The notes under the pieces: generated by a model
Database searches by the model: none
Seen by the model: the letters and a program-made list of their open reading frames with translations, nothing else
What the model was told of the DNA's origin: nothing
Translations under genes and position numbers: made by a program
In this document: positions 39,469-50,283 of the stretch, piece after piece
Layout: every line of letters starts with the position of its first letter
Position numbering within the stretch: the first letter of the stretch is position 1
Assembly (NCBI GenBank): GCA_963750935.1
Contig: CAVVSR010000012.1
Coordinates: 124,001-188,000, forward strand
Direction of reading: 5' to 3'
Length of the DNA: 64,000 nucleotides
Origin: JACCXG01 sp963750935
GTDB taxonomy: Bacteria > Acidobacteriota > Vicinamibacteria > Vicinamibacterales > 2-12-FULL-66-21

Positions 39469-40364
39469 TTACTGCGCAGCCACCCGCAGCGTGACGGGCG
39501 GAGGCGATCAGCACCGACACGTCGGCGCCCGGGCCGAGCCTGACTTCCTTGCCGCGTGTCGCCAGCACCACGCCGGTCCCGGCCGCGCCGCCGATCGCCG
39601 CACCCTTGGCCGCGCCGTCGCCGCCGCCGAGGATGCCGCCGATGATGGCGCCGCCTGCCGCGCCGCCGCCGATCTTCGCCGCGTCGTGCTTCTTGGTGGC
39701 CGCCGCCCGGCGCGACACGGTCTCGGTCCGAATCGCCACCCGCTCCGCATCGCCAGGGGGATCGATCGCCGTGAACCGGAAGGCGACGAAGGCGCGCCCC
39801 TTGACGCGCGCCGCGCGCTCGGCCGCGGTGACGTGCCCCGACACGACCGTGCCCGCGGGCAGCGCCTCGACGCTGCCGATCACGAGCGGACGCCGCAGCT
39901 TGGCCCGCACCGGATCCTCGACGCTGCTGCCATCCGACGACACCGACGAGGTCAGGTCCACCGGCAGCACGGTCCCTGCCGGAATCGTCACCTCGCGATA
40001 GGCGCGCGCCGGCGGCGCCGGGTCGCCGGCCTTGACTGCCTCAGGCCGCGGTTCCGCCGCGCGTGTTCCGGTGGAGCCCACAGGCGCGCCCGGTGTCTCC
40101 GGCTGTGCGGCCGCCGGGGTTACGCGTATCGGCCTTCAGCGACGCGATGTCGCTGCGCGTCACCGAGGTCCGATGCCCGTCCCGTGCCTCGACGATGACG
40201 TGCTCGGGCTGGACTTCGACGAGCCGGCCGGCGACCTTCACGCCGTCCTTGCGCTCCAGCGTGACCTGGCTGCCGGAAGCAATCTCGAACCCGCTTTTTG
40301 CTGGCGAACACGCCGCGGCTGCCAGCACGGCGCCCGCGATCGCGGTGATGATCGGTCTCTTCAT
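39469..40364 (-). CDS. lipoprotein with glycine-zipper segment, two apparent frameshifts
   Basis: ATG 40364 gives a lipoprotein signal (KRPIITAIAGAVLAAAACS). A small beta domain follows (FEIASGSQVTLERKDGVKVAG). At the GGGG 40116-40119 one extra base interrupts the frame; repaired it reads NPAAAQPETPGAPVGSTGTR and continues through YREVTIPAGTVLPVDLTSSV, a segment like the TrbI/cell-envelope beta modules with tunable-solubility wording AGTVVSGHV. A glycine-zipper helix (KIGGGAAGGAIIGGILGGGDG) follows. A second extra base at GG 39503-39504 hides the natural end PPVTLRVAAQ at TAA 39469-39471. Probably outer-membrane associated; function unknown. Confidence 0.65.
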
Positions 40365-40484
40365 GTGATGGTTCTCCCGGACAGGGAGAGAGCAACTCAT
40401 GTGCCTGTATCGAACTCATCCACAGGGCCGCCTCAACCGGTCAATATCGTGTAATCCTTACGCGCACAGTGTTAATGTTGCCGG

Positions 40485-41927
40485 GTGGATGTAACTGAAG
40501 ACGCAAAACTGCAAGGCGAGAACGCCACCGGCCTGCCGATTGGCGAGCGCGTGCTCATCGTCGAAGATGATGACGGCACGCGGGAGGGGCTTGCCGAACT
40601 GGTTCAGACCTGGGGGTTCCAGACCGAGGAAGCCGCCGACGGCGAGGAAGCGCTGCGCAAGGTCACCAGCTTCCGCCCCGCCATCATCGTCAGCGACATG
40701 GTGATGCCGCGCGTCGGAGGCATGGAGCTGCTCCGGGCGCTGAAGGATCAACTCTCCGACCTGACCCTGATCCTGTTGACGGCGCAGGGGACGGTCGAAA
40801 CGGCCGTCGAAGCGATCAAAGAGGGCGCCTACGACTATCTGAGCAAGCCGGTCGATCCGCAGCGCCTGCAGATTCTGCTGAAGAAGGCCGTCGAGCGGCA
40901 GGACACGCTGCGCGAAGTGCGGCACCTGCGCCGCCAGCTGCGCGAGGTCGGCACCTTCGGACGGATCGTCGGCAACAGCCCGAGCATCCGCACTATCTAC
41001 CGCGTCATCGAGCAGGCGGCGCCGACCCTGGCGTCGGTGTTGATTTCAGGGGAGTCGGGAACGGGGAAGGAGCTGATCGCGCAAACGGTCCACGAGCTCA
41101 GCCCCCGCTCGTCGTTCCCGTTCGTGGCGATCAACTGCGCCGCGATTCCCGAGACGCTGCTGGAGAGCGAGATCTTCGGCCACGAAAAGGGCGCGTTCAC
41201 GGGGGCGCACGATCGGCGCACCGGCGTGTTCGAGCTGGCGCATCGCGGCACGCTGTTCCTCGACGAGATCGCCGAGATGGTGCCGGCGACCCAGGTGAAG
41301 CTGCTGCGCGTGCTCCAGGAGCGGACGTTCCGGCGCCTCGGCGGCCGGCAGGAGCAGTCGGTGGACGTGCGGGTGATCGCGGCGACGAACGTCAATCCGA
41401 TGGAGGCCGTCCGCAGCGGCAAGCTGCGCGAGGACCTCTTCTATCGGCTCAACGTGTTCGCCATCGAGCTGCCGCCGCTGCGCGACCGCAAGGAGGACAT
41501 CCCGCTGCTGGCGCATCACTTCCTGACCGAGTTCAACGCGCGCAACGCCAAGTCGGTCCGCGCCGTCGATCAGGACGCGCTCTATCTGCTCGAGCAGTAT
41601 CCGTTTCCCGGCAACATCCGCGAACTGCGGAACGTGATGGAGCGGGCGACGATTCTCGCGGAAGGGGACTTCATCGAACCCAAGCACCTGCCGCCGACGC
41701 TGATCGCGAAGGGTGAGGAGACGCTGCCGACGGTGACGCTGTCACCGGGCACGACGGTGGACGAGGCGGAGCGGCGGCTGATCATCCTGACGCTCGACCA
41801 CACCCGCAACAACAAGACCCGCGCCGCGGAGATCCTCGGGATCAGCCTCAAGACCCTGCACAACAAGTTGAACCGGATGCGGGAGCAGCCGTCCACGCGG
41901 CCGGAGACTGGTGTCAAACCGCAGTAG
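40485..41927 (+). CDS. sigma-54-dependent NtrC-family response regulator
   Basis: 480 residues from GTG 40485. Receiver domain (22-135) with acidic pair VEDDD and phosphoacceptor Asp in IIVSDMVMP; AAA+ domain with Walker A GESGTGKE, the sigma-54-contacting GAFTGA loop, Walker B LFLDEIAEM and the arginine-finger region REDLFYRLNVF; Fis-type DNA-binding helix-turn-helix at the C-terminus (RAAEILGISLKTLHNKLNRM). It should activate sigma-54 promoters upon phosphorylation. The kinase gene follows 9 nt downstream, so the two form a pair. All activation residues are present. Confidence 0.96.
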   Translation: MDVTEDAKLQGENATGLPIGERVLIVEDDDGTREGLAELVQTWGFQTEEAADGEEALRKVTSFRPAIIVSDMVMPRVGGMELLRALKDQLSDLTLILLTAQGTVETAVEAIKEGAYDYLSKPVDPQRLQILLKKAVERQDTLREVRHLRRQLREVGTFGRIVGNSPSIRTIYRVIEQAAPTLASVLISGESGTGKELIAQTVHELSPRSSFPFVAINCAAIPETLLESEIFGHEKGAFTGAHDRRTGVFELAHRGTLFLDEIAEMVPATQVKLLRVLQERTFRRLGGRQEQSVDVRVIAATNVNPMEAVRSGKLREDLFYRLNVFAIELPPLRDRKEDIPLLAHHFLTEFNARNAKSVRAVDQDALYLLEQYPFPGNIRELRNVMERATILAEGDFIEPKHLPPTLIAKGEETLPTVTLSPGTTVDEAERRLIILTLDHTRNNKTRAAEILGISLKTLHNKLNRMREQPSTRPETGVKPQ

Positions 41928-41936
41928 TCGACCAGC

Positions 41937-43824
41937 TTGAGCATCAAAGCGAAACAGGTCGCCGGCGTCACGACGCTGGTCGTGGCGATCGTGGCGATCC
42001 TCAGCGGCTACCATCTCAGTAGTCTGTCGCGGTTCCTCCTCGAGGAGACCGCCTCGCGCGCCGACCTGCTGTCGCGGGCCCTCTTCGAGCGCGCCCGCAT
42101 CGTCGTCCCCGAGCATCCGAAGGATCCCTACCAGGCGCTGCGAGAGGACGGCGGCATCCGGGCCATCCTCGCCTCGAGCGGCTACTCGCCGACGGTGACC
42201 TACGCCGCGATCGTCGATCCCAAGGGCTACGCGATTGCGGCGTTCCCGACCCGCGAAGGTGCGCTCATCCCGGAGCAGGAAGCGTTCGAGCCGATCGCGA
42301 AGCGATCGGCGTTGGCGCGGCTGCAGGCGGTGTATTCCGACCGCACGTTCGAGGTGCGGCAGCCGCTGCTCGCGGGGGACGAGCAGTTCGCGACCATCCG
42401 GATCGGCGTGTCGACGCTGCTGGTGCAGAACGAGCTGCGCGACGCGATCAAAGGGGCGGCCACGGTGGTCGTGGCGGCGCTGGTGCTGTCGTCGCTGGTG
42501 GCGCTGTTGCTGTCGCAGTGGATGCTGCGGCCGATTCACGTGATTCAGAGCAGCCTCAGCCGGCTCGGACGCGGCGAGCTCGACGTGCAGCTGGATCTGC
42601 CGGAGCAGGAGTTCAAGGATCTCGGCAGCTCGTTCCAGGCGGTCAGTGCGCAGCTGGCGGCGGGCCGGGGGCTTGCGACCGGCTCGGAAGGGGCGACGCT
42701 GCGGACGGCCGGCGCCGACTACGAGTCGGTGATGGAGAACCTCGAGGACGGCGTGGCGCTGTTCTCACCGCGGGGCGAGGTCATCTTCAGCAACGCGGCG
42801 ATGCGTGCGCTGGCGATCGACAACCTCCCGGAAGCGCACCCGGTGCGTCACCTCGTCGATCGCACTTTGGCGACGCGCAAGTCGGCCGGGCCACTGTCGA
42901 TGGCGCTGCCGCGGGGCGGGACGGCCGGCGCGGCCGAAGAGATCCAGGTCGGGAACGGCCCGTCCTCGCCGGACGCCGCCGAAACCGATCCCGACACCGA
43001 GCGGCTGCTGGTCTGCCACGCGATCGAGGACACGAACCACCGGTTCCTCGGCGCGATGCTGGTGGCGCGCAACGTCGGCTACCTGAACCGCGTCCACTCC
43101 ACGCTGAACTACTCGCGAAAGGCGGCGGCGATCGGCCGCCTGCTCGCCGGCGTGGCGCACGAGGTGAAGAACCCGCTCAACGCCATGACGATCCATCTCG
43201 AGCTGCTGAAGCAGAAGCTGGGCTCGATCAAGGAGCCGATCGTCGTGCCGGCGGCGGGCGGCGGGCCCGGCAAGACGCTCGACCTCTCGAAGCACGTGAC
43301 GATCATCTCGAGCGAGATCAAGCGGCTGGACGAGGTCGTGGCGGGGTTCCTGAAGTTCGCCCGGCCGGAAGAGCTGAAGCTGCAGCCGATCCGCCTGAAC
43401 GGCGTGATTCACGACACCATCATGACCATCACGCCGGAGGCGCATCGCCGCCGCGTGACGATCCGCGACGAGTGCATGCCGGCGTCTCCCGAGATCAACG
43501 CCGACCAGGGCATGCTGATGCAGGCGGTCCTGAACCTCGCCATCAACGCGCTGCAGGCGATGCCCGAGGGGGGCACGCTTGCGTCTGGGATGCCGGCAAG
43601 CCACGCGCGGCCGCGTCGAGCTGTTCGTCGAGGACACCGGCGTCGGCATTCCACCGGAGAACCTGCCGCGGATTTTCGACTTGTACTTCACCACCAAGGA
43701 AAAGGGCAGCGGCATCGGCTTGTCGATGGTCTTCCGTATCGTCCAGCTGCACGACGGCGAGGTCGAAGTGCAGTCGACGCCCGGTCGCGGCACACGATTC
43801 GGGCTGATGTTTCCTCAGGCCTGA
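41937..43824 (+). CDS. membrane sensor histidine kinase (NtrB/AtoS-like), apparent frameshift
   Basis: TTG 41937 start. Two membrane helices (VTTLVVAIVAILSGYHL; GAATVVVAALVLSSLVALLL) flank a periplasmic sensor of about 150 residues (YAAIVDPKGYAIAAFP, a PAS/Cache-like pattern). A HAMP domain (MLRPIHVIQSSLSRLGRGELDV), a PAS domain (ESVMENLEDGVALFSPRGEVIF), HisKA with GVAHEVKNPLNAMTIHLELL and a HATPase_c domain follow. The frame breaks at TT 43579-43580; removing a T gives GGTLRLGCRQATRGRVELFVEDTGVGIP and the G2 box KGSGIGLSMVFRIVQLH, ending at 43824. Repaired length is about 628 residues. Partner of the adjacent NtrC-type regulator; signal unknown. Confidence 0.88.
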
Positions 43825-43880
43825 CGACGGCGTACTGGCTTGGGAATGCGGGACAGGGGCGCTAAGATCGGCTGAGCACG

Positions 43881-44447
43881 ATGAGGAACACAATCGTCGT
43901 CTTGTGTATGGCCGGGCTGGCGGCTGGATGCATGACGACCCGCGCCCAGACACCGATCGAACGGCCCGCGCTGGATGTGCCGCCGGCGCCCCCCCGGGTG
44001 GTCGAGGCCGCGCCCGCGCCGGAGCCGCCGCCGGAACTGGTCCCGGATCTGCCCCCGGAGAAGGTGACGCCCCCGCCGACGAAGCCGCGCCAGACGTCTC
44101 CTCGCGAACTCAATCTCAATAAGGAAACCGCGAAACCCGAGCCGCCGAAGCCGGAACCGCCGCCGGTCGAGCCGCCACCCGCACAGCCGCCGGCGCCGCT
44201 CCGGACGCCGGCCACGGTCGACGGCGCCACGGCCGATCGTCAGGTTCGCGACGTCATCCAGCGGACGCAGGGCATCCTCAACAACATCGATTACAAGCGC
44301 CTCAAGCCCGAACAGCAGAGCGCTTACGAGCAGGCGAAGGACTCCATCATCGGCGCTGAAACGGCGCTGAAGGACAAGGCCTTCGACCTCGCCCGGCAGA
44401 TGGCGGACAAGGCCGAGAAGCTCGCGCGCGAGCTGCAGAACCGCTGA
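43881..44447 (+). CDS. Pro-rich lipoprotein with C-terminal coiled-coil
   Basis: 188 residues. Lipobox LAAGC (Cys17) after a short hydrophobic signal. Residues 25-110 are Pro/Glu/Lys-rich (PEPPKPEPPPVEPPPAQPP), a likely extended spacer crossing the peptidoglycan layer, followed by a helical domain of about 70 residues (QVRDVIQRTQGILNNIDYKR, QMADKAEKLARELQ). No family recognised. The same strand and 56-nt gap suggest possible cotranscription with the kinase. Function unknown; a periplasm-spanning helix is inference. Confidence 0.8.
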   Translation: MRNTIVVLCMAGLAAGCMTTRAQTPIERPALDVPPAPPRVVEAAPAPEPPPELVPDLPPEKVTPPPTKPRQTSPRELNLNKETAKPEPPKPEPPPVEPPPAQPPAPLRTPATVDGATADRQVRDVIQRTQGILNNIDYKRLKPEQQSAYEQAKDSIIGAETALKDKAFDLARQMADKAEKLARELQNR

Positions 44448-44521
44448 GCCGCTTCACGCCGCTGCACAGGCTTTCCCCACCCCATTCAAATAGGGCAGTC
44501 AGAAGAAGTGCCACAATTCCG

Positions 44522-44567
44522 CCAAGATATTGCGGCTGAGGTAATTGCCCTACACCATATCTTGTAG
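44522..44567 (+). promoter_or_regulatory. candidate paired NrdR boxes upstream of nrdJ
   Basis: ACACCATATCTTGTAG (44552-44567) matches the NrdR box pattern (ACACxATATxTTGTGT) closely, and a weaker copy CCAAGATATTGCGGCT lies at 44522-44537, 30 bp away centre to centre, about the three-turn spacing usual for NrdR pairs (31-32 bp). They sit directly upstream of a TTGACA element. NrdR is the ATP/dATP-sensing repressor of ribonucleotide reductase genes. No nrdR gene is in this window. Confidence 0.7.
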
Positions 44568-44575
44568 AATGAGTC

Positions 44576-44602
44576 TTGACACTGTTGTGACGGAGCGATA
44601 AC
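44576..44602 (+). promoter_or_regulatory. candidate sigma-70 promoter of nrdJ
   Basis: A perfect -35 TTGACA (44576-44581) is followed after 15 nt by GATAAC (44597-44602), a four-of-six -10 match; the spacing is short, so the exact -10 is uncertain. The -35 begins 8 bp after the strong NrdR box, so a bound repressor would block polymerase. Transcription would start near 44609 and give a leader of about 190 nt. Confidence 0.55.
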
Positions 44603-44604
44603 GT

Positions 44605-44799
44605 TCCGCCCCGCGACATTCGGACCGTAAGCCACCCAGGGCTTGCGACGCGCGGGGTTGACGACGGCCGGAGACGGCCGCCGGTGAGAGGCGAAAGCCC
44701 CCCAGACCCGCACCCGAGTCACGCAGGTTTTCCAGAATCAATTGTTCGTTGAGGGTCACGCCGGGGGCACGGCGACTGACTCGCGCGCGGAGGGGAAGT
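44605..44799 (+). other. structured 5' leader of nrdJ, no ORF
   Basis: The gap from 44448 to 44799 (352 nt) contains no credible gene. Its 3' part forms stable hairpins: CGGCCG-GAGA-CGGCCG (44665-44680) and GGC-GAAA-GCC (44690-44699), both with GNRA tetraloops, and then AGCCCCCCAGACCCGC, which partly resembles a cobalamin B12 box (AGYCMGGAGACCKGCC) without the other riboswitch landmarks. A strong Shine-Dalgarno (GGAGGGG) precedes ATG 44800. It may be a regulatory RNA leader, but no known class can be assigned by eye. Confidence 0.4.
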
Positions 44800-47628
<2,829 letters not shown>

Positions 47629-47657
47629 AAGAGACCGACGACTCGTGGCTTGAATCG

Positions 47658-47686
47658 CGGCGGGGCTTCGGCCCCGCCGTTTTTTT
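47658..47686 (+). terminator. Rho-independent terminator of nrdJ
   Basis: A perfect 9-bp GC-rich stem with a TTCG tetraloop (CGGCGGGGC, TTCG, GCCCCGCCG; 47658-47679) is followed by seven T residues (47680-47686). It lies 29 nt after the nrdJ stop and just before the convergent LuxR-type gene. One of the clearest terminators in the window. Confidence 0.93.
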
Positions 47687-47702
47687 GCGAGTAAGCCCGC
47701 AG

Positions 47703-48104
47703 TCACAACTCCACCACGCCTCGTCGCAACGCCTGTCTGACCGCGTCGGTCCGGTTCGACGCACCGAGCTTCCCGAATATCCCACTCAAGTGGAACTTGA
47801 CCGTCTCGTCGCTGATGCCCAGGCGGGCGGCGATCGCCTTGTTCGACAGGCCGTCGACCAGCGCATCGAGGACTTCCAGTTCGCGTGCAGTCAGAGGTTC
47901 GGCCAGCCGCTCGTCATCCGCCGCAGGCTTCCCGGGCACGACGAGATAGGCATCCACGTCCGTCATCCGGCGCGCTTCCGCCATCGTCGTGACCTCGCCG
48001 ACGACCTCGAAATCCTCCGGCAGCTGCCCGCGCAGGCGGGCCCGGCGATACAAGGGCCCGACCAGGACTATCCGCACGTGATCAATGACGCCCGCCTGTG
48101 TCAA
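47703..48104 (-). CDS. LuxR-type regulator with degenerate, truncated receiver
   Basis: 133 residues. The C-terminal 62 residues are a GerE/LuxR helix-turn-helix (LTARELEVLDALVDGLSNKAIAARLGISDETVKFHLSGIFGKL). The N-terminal part looks like the first half of a receiver (VRIVLVGPLYRRARLRGQL, FEVVGEVTTMAEARRM), but the acidic pair is GP (16-17), the strand that should end in the phospho-Asp reads DAYLVVPGKP, and the rest of the receiver is gone. It therefore cannot be phosphorylated in the normal way. It lies 34 nt downstream of the inactive HtrA-like gene on the same strand, suggesting they work together; DNA target unknown. Confidence 0.85.
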   Translation of the reverse strand: MTQAGVIDHVRIVLVGPLYRRARLRGQLPEDFEVVGEVTTMAEARRMTDVDAYLVVPGKPAADDERLAEPLTARELEVLDALVDGLSNKAIAARLGISDETVKFHLSGIFGKLGASNRTDAVRQALRRGVVEL

Positions 48105-48138
48105 CCGGGTCCCTCCGGCTTGGTGGCGTCCAGCGCAC

Positions 48139-49032
48139 TTAACCGCGCTCGGCTATGACCACTGAAGCCTGACGCGGTGTGCCGCCGCGCAGCATGTTCA
48201 GCGCGACGGTCGCGCCCGCGCTGTGCTCGGAGAGCACGTCGAGCAGATCATCCGGGGACGCGGTCGGCTTGCCGCCGGCGTCGAGAACCAGATCGCCGAC
48301 GTTGATGCCAGCCGCGGCTGCGGGACCGGATTCGGTGACGGCCACAACGAGCAGCGCGCGCTCGCGGCCTTCCGGGCGCTGCGATGGCGGGAGCTCCACG
48401 GGCTGGACGCCAACGCCGATGAAGCCACGGCGCGGTGTGCCAGACTCGAGAAGTTTTGCCGCGGCCGCCCACGCGATCGACGCGGGAATGACTACCGCGT
48501 AGCCGCGGATGTGCGTGGCCGTGGCGATGCCCATCAGCGTGCCCGCCGCGTTGAAGACCGCGCCCCCGGCGAAGCCATCGTGCAGCGGCGCTGTCACGCG
48601 AATGACCCGTTCGAGCTGCCGCCGGCGTCCGGTGCGCAGCGGACCGCCGACGACGGCAACGATGCCGGTACTAGCCGTAATGGCGTTGCTCCAGGAGCGT
48701 CCCAGCGCCAGTGCGATTTCACCGGTCCGCGCCTCGTCGTTCGGCAGCGTTGGCGGCGTCAGCGCGATCGGCGACCGCGCCTTCAGAAGGGCGATGCCGC
48801 TCGACGGATCCCAGCCGGCGAGGTCGGCATCGACAACCGTATTGTCGGGCAATCGCACCCGCAGCCCGTCCTCGCGGCCAATCGCGCGCGCGGTGGTGAT
48901 GATGGTCGTGGGCCCGTGAACGACGCCGCTGGCCGGACGCCGGGCGCCCGAGACCTGTACAACCGCGCTCGCGCCCGATGCCGTCAGTTGCGCCAGCTCG
49001 TTCGAGAGTGAAAGCAGAGTTGAAGTAGCCAT
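48139..49032 (-). CDS. HtrA-like trypsin-fold/PDZ protein lacking the catalytic triad
   Basis: 297 residues: an S1C (DegP-type) double-barrel domain (about 20-190) and a C-terminal PDZ domain (about 200-295, GFIGVGVQPVEL to NVGDLVLDAGGKP). Aligning to DegP, the catalytic His (TNNHVV) is Arg49 (TTARAI), Asp (SDIAL) is Gly79 (SGIALL), and Ser (GNSGGA) is Ala155 (GFAGGA). All three are lost while the fold-forming residues remain, so it is a pseudoprotease. No signal peptide or membrane helix is seen, so it is likely cytoplasmic. It probably binds peptides through the PDZ and dead active site. The LuxR-type gene follows 34 nt downstream. Confidence 0.88.
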   Translation of the reverse strand: MATSTLLSLSNELAQLTASGASAVVQVSGARRPASGVVHGPTTIITTARAIGREDGLRVRLPDNTVVDADLAGWDPSSGIALLKARSPIALTPPTLPNDEARTGEIALALGRSWSNAITASTGIVAVVGGPLRTGRRRQLERVIRVTAPLHDGFAGGAVFNAAGTLMGIATATHIRGYAVVIPASIAWAAAAKLLESGTPRRGFIGVGVQPVELPPSQRPEGRERALLVVAVTESGPAAAAGINVGDLVLDAGGKPTASPDDLLDVLSEHSAGATVALNMLRGGTPRQASVVIAERG

Positions 49033-49089
49033 GCCGGCATTGTGGCGTCAGCGTCGCCAGCTGCGGATCACCCGGATGGGGAGGTAGGG

Positions 49090-49464
49090 CTACAGGAGTG
49101 TCAGACCGGAACCTTTCGCGAAGTTCCGGAAGTCCCGATCGCGCGTGACCAGCGGCACCGCCTGGTCGATGCAGCTCTGGGCGATCAGCGCGTCGGCAAC
49201 TCGCGCCTTGCGGCGCTGCTTGAGCACCCGGGCGCGCAGCAGGCCGGCGCGTTCCCAATACCCGGGCTCGAGCTGAAGTTGCGGCAATGCTGCGAGCAGG
49301 GTTCGAACGGATGAGGGCAGCCCGGGGTCGCTGAGGAGCTCGGTGACGACGACGGGGGGCAGCACCAGCTGATGATGGTCGAGTGCCGACTGGATGACGT
49401 CGACGTCGTCTCCCGGCGTCCCCTCGAGAAAGGCGATCAGGGAGCTGGTGTCGGCGGCGATCAT
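49090..49464 (-). CDS. vapC: VapC-type PIN-domain toxin
   Basis: 124 residues, a PIN-domain ribonuclease. Acidic metal-site residues are visible: Asp5 (IAADTSSLI), Glu in VVTELLSDP, Asp in RVADALIAQ and Asp in VTRDRDF. Such toxins cut tRNA or rRNA and are held by the VapB partner. ATG 49464 overlaps the antitoxin stop by 4 nt (ATGA), the normal antitoxin-first order. The gene ends 57 nt before the HtrA-like gene on the same strand. Confidence 0.93.
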   Translation of the reverse strand: MIAADTSSLIAFLEGTPGDDVDVIQSALDHHQLVLPPVVVTELLSDPGLPSSVRTLLAALPQLQLEPGYWERAGLLRARVLKQRRKARVADALIAQSCIDQAVPLVTRDRDFRNFAKGSGLTLL

Positions 49465-49664
49465 CGGCGATCGTCGCGCAGCCGCTTCGTGTCGACGGTG
49501 AACTTCACGGCGCCACGGAGCTTCGCCACCCGCCGGAAGGTCTCGCCGGCGGCCACCAGCCGCAGCCCCTGCCGGATGGTTTCCGTGACGCCCTGGCCAG
49601 TGGTCCGCTGTGCCGCCTCCAGCAGTTCCTCGGGCACGTTCAGCGTGATCTTGCGCTCGGCCAT
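49461..49664 (-). CDS. vapB: VapB-type antitoxin
   Basis: 67 residues starting at ATG 49664 (ATG 49673 is also possible). The N-terminus ERKITLNVPEELLEAAQ with a following helix TTGQGVTETIRQGLRLVAA fits a ribbon-helix-helix DNA-binding domain; the C-terminal part (FRRVAKLRGAVKFTVDTKRLRDDR) would be the toxin-binding tail. It should neutralise VapC and repress its own promoter. Three copies of a 9-bp repeat just upstream are the likely operator. Confidence 0.85.
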   Translation of the reverse strand: MAERKITLNVPEELLEAAQRTTGQGVTETIRQGLRLVAAGETFRRVAKLRGAVKFTVDTKRLRDDRR

Positions 49665-49674
49665 GACGATCATG

Positions 49675-49715
49675 ATACCAGCATTCATACCAGCATGATA
49701 CAGATGATACCAGCA
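49675..49715. promoter_or_regulatory. candidate VapB operator with three direct repeats
   Basis: ATACCAGCA occurs three times on the plus strand (49675-49683, 49687-49695, 49707-49715), spaced 12 and 20 bp start to start, immediately upstream of vapB and overlapping its promoter region. Flanking TGATAC words extend the pattern. Repeated half-sites at the start of a toxin-antitoxin operon are the usual autoregulatory sites. The divergent DinB gene lies 76 bp away and may share the region. Confidence 0.7.
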
Positions 49716-49790
49716 CGACGAGCCCGAGCCGAAACGCCGGGGGGCGACAGCTGGCTGCTGGCCCGCACCGTCCTGCGCTACTGTAGGGCG

Positions 49791-50264
49791 ATGAAGTCTG
49801 ACGCCATCCGGGAGCTGCTCGCGAAGGCGCTCGCGTGGGAAGACGCGCACGTGAGCTTCGACAAGGCCGTGGCCGGGATCCCCGCCGCGCTCCGCGGCAC
49901 GACGCCGCCGGGCCTGCCGCATTCGCCATGGCAGCTGGTCGAGCACCTTCGCATCACGCAGCACGACATCCTCGACTTCTGCGTCAATGCCTCGTACGAA
50001 GAGATGAAGTGGCCGGACGACTACTGGCCGGACTCGCCGGCGCCGCCGTCGGACGCCGCCTGGGACGACAGCATCGACAGATACACGCGCGACCGGAAGG
50101 CGCTTCAGGCGCTGGCCGCCGATCGGGCGCGCGATCTGGAGGCGACGATTCCGCACGGCAGCGGCCAGACCTACCTTCGTGAACTGGTGCTCGTGATCGA
50201 TCACAGCGCCTATCACGTCGGCCAGCTGGTCCTCGTGCGGCGGTTGCTCGGACTGTGGGAGTGA
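49791..50264 (+). CDS. DinB-superfamily protein
   Basis: 157 residues from ATG 49791. The four-helix bundle pattern of DinB/YfiT proteins is seen, with the metal-binding histidines in PWQLVEHLRITQHDIL and VIDHSAYHVGQLVLVRRLLG (H-x3-H pair). Family members bind Ni/Zn and some act as thiol-dependent transferases, but most are uncharacterised. It is divergent from vapBC; its 3' end faces the 3' end of the broken sigma gene. No specific function can be given. Confidence 0.88.
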   Translation: MKSDAIRELLAKALAWEDAHVSFDKAVAGIPAALRGTTPPGLPHSPWQLVEHLRITQHDILDFCVNASYEEMKWPDDYWPDSPAPPSDAAWDDSIDRYTRDRKALQALAADRARDLEATIPHGSGQTYLRELVLVIDHSAYHVGQLVLVRRLLGLWE

Positions 50265-50283
50265 GCCGCGCCGGACGGCGCGT

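Noticed and set aside
44605..44799. Cobalamin riboswitch upstream of nrdJ
   Set aside because: Only a partial B12-box resemblance; the GGTGCGAATCC-type core and GCCACTG box are not found, so I do not call it a riboswitch.
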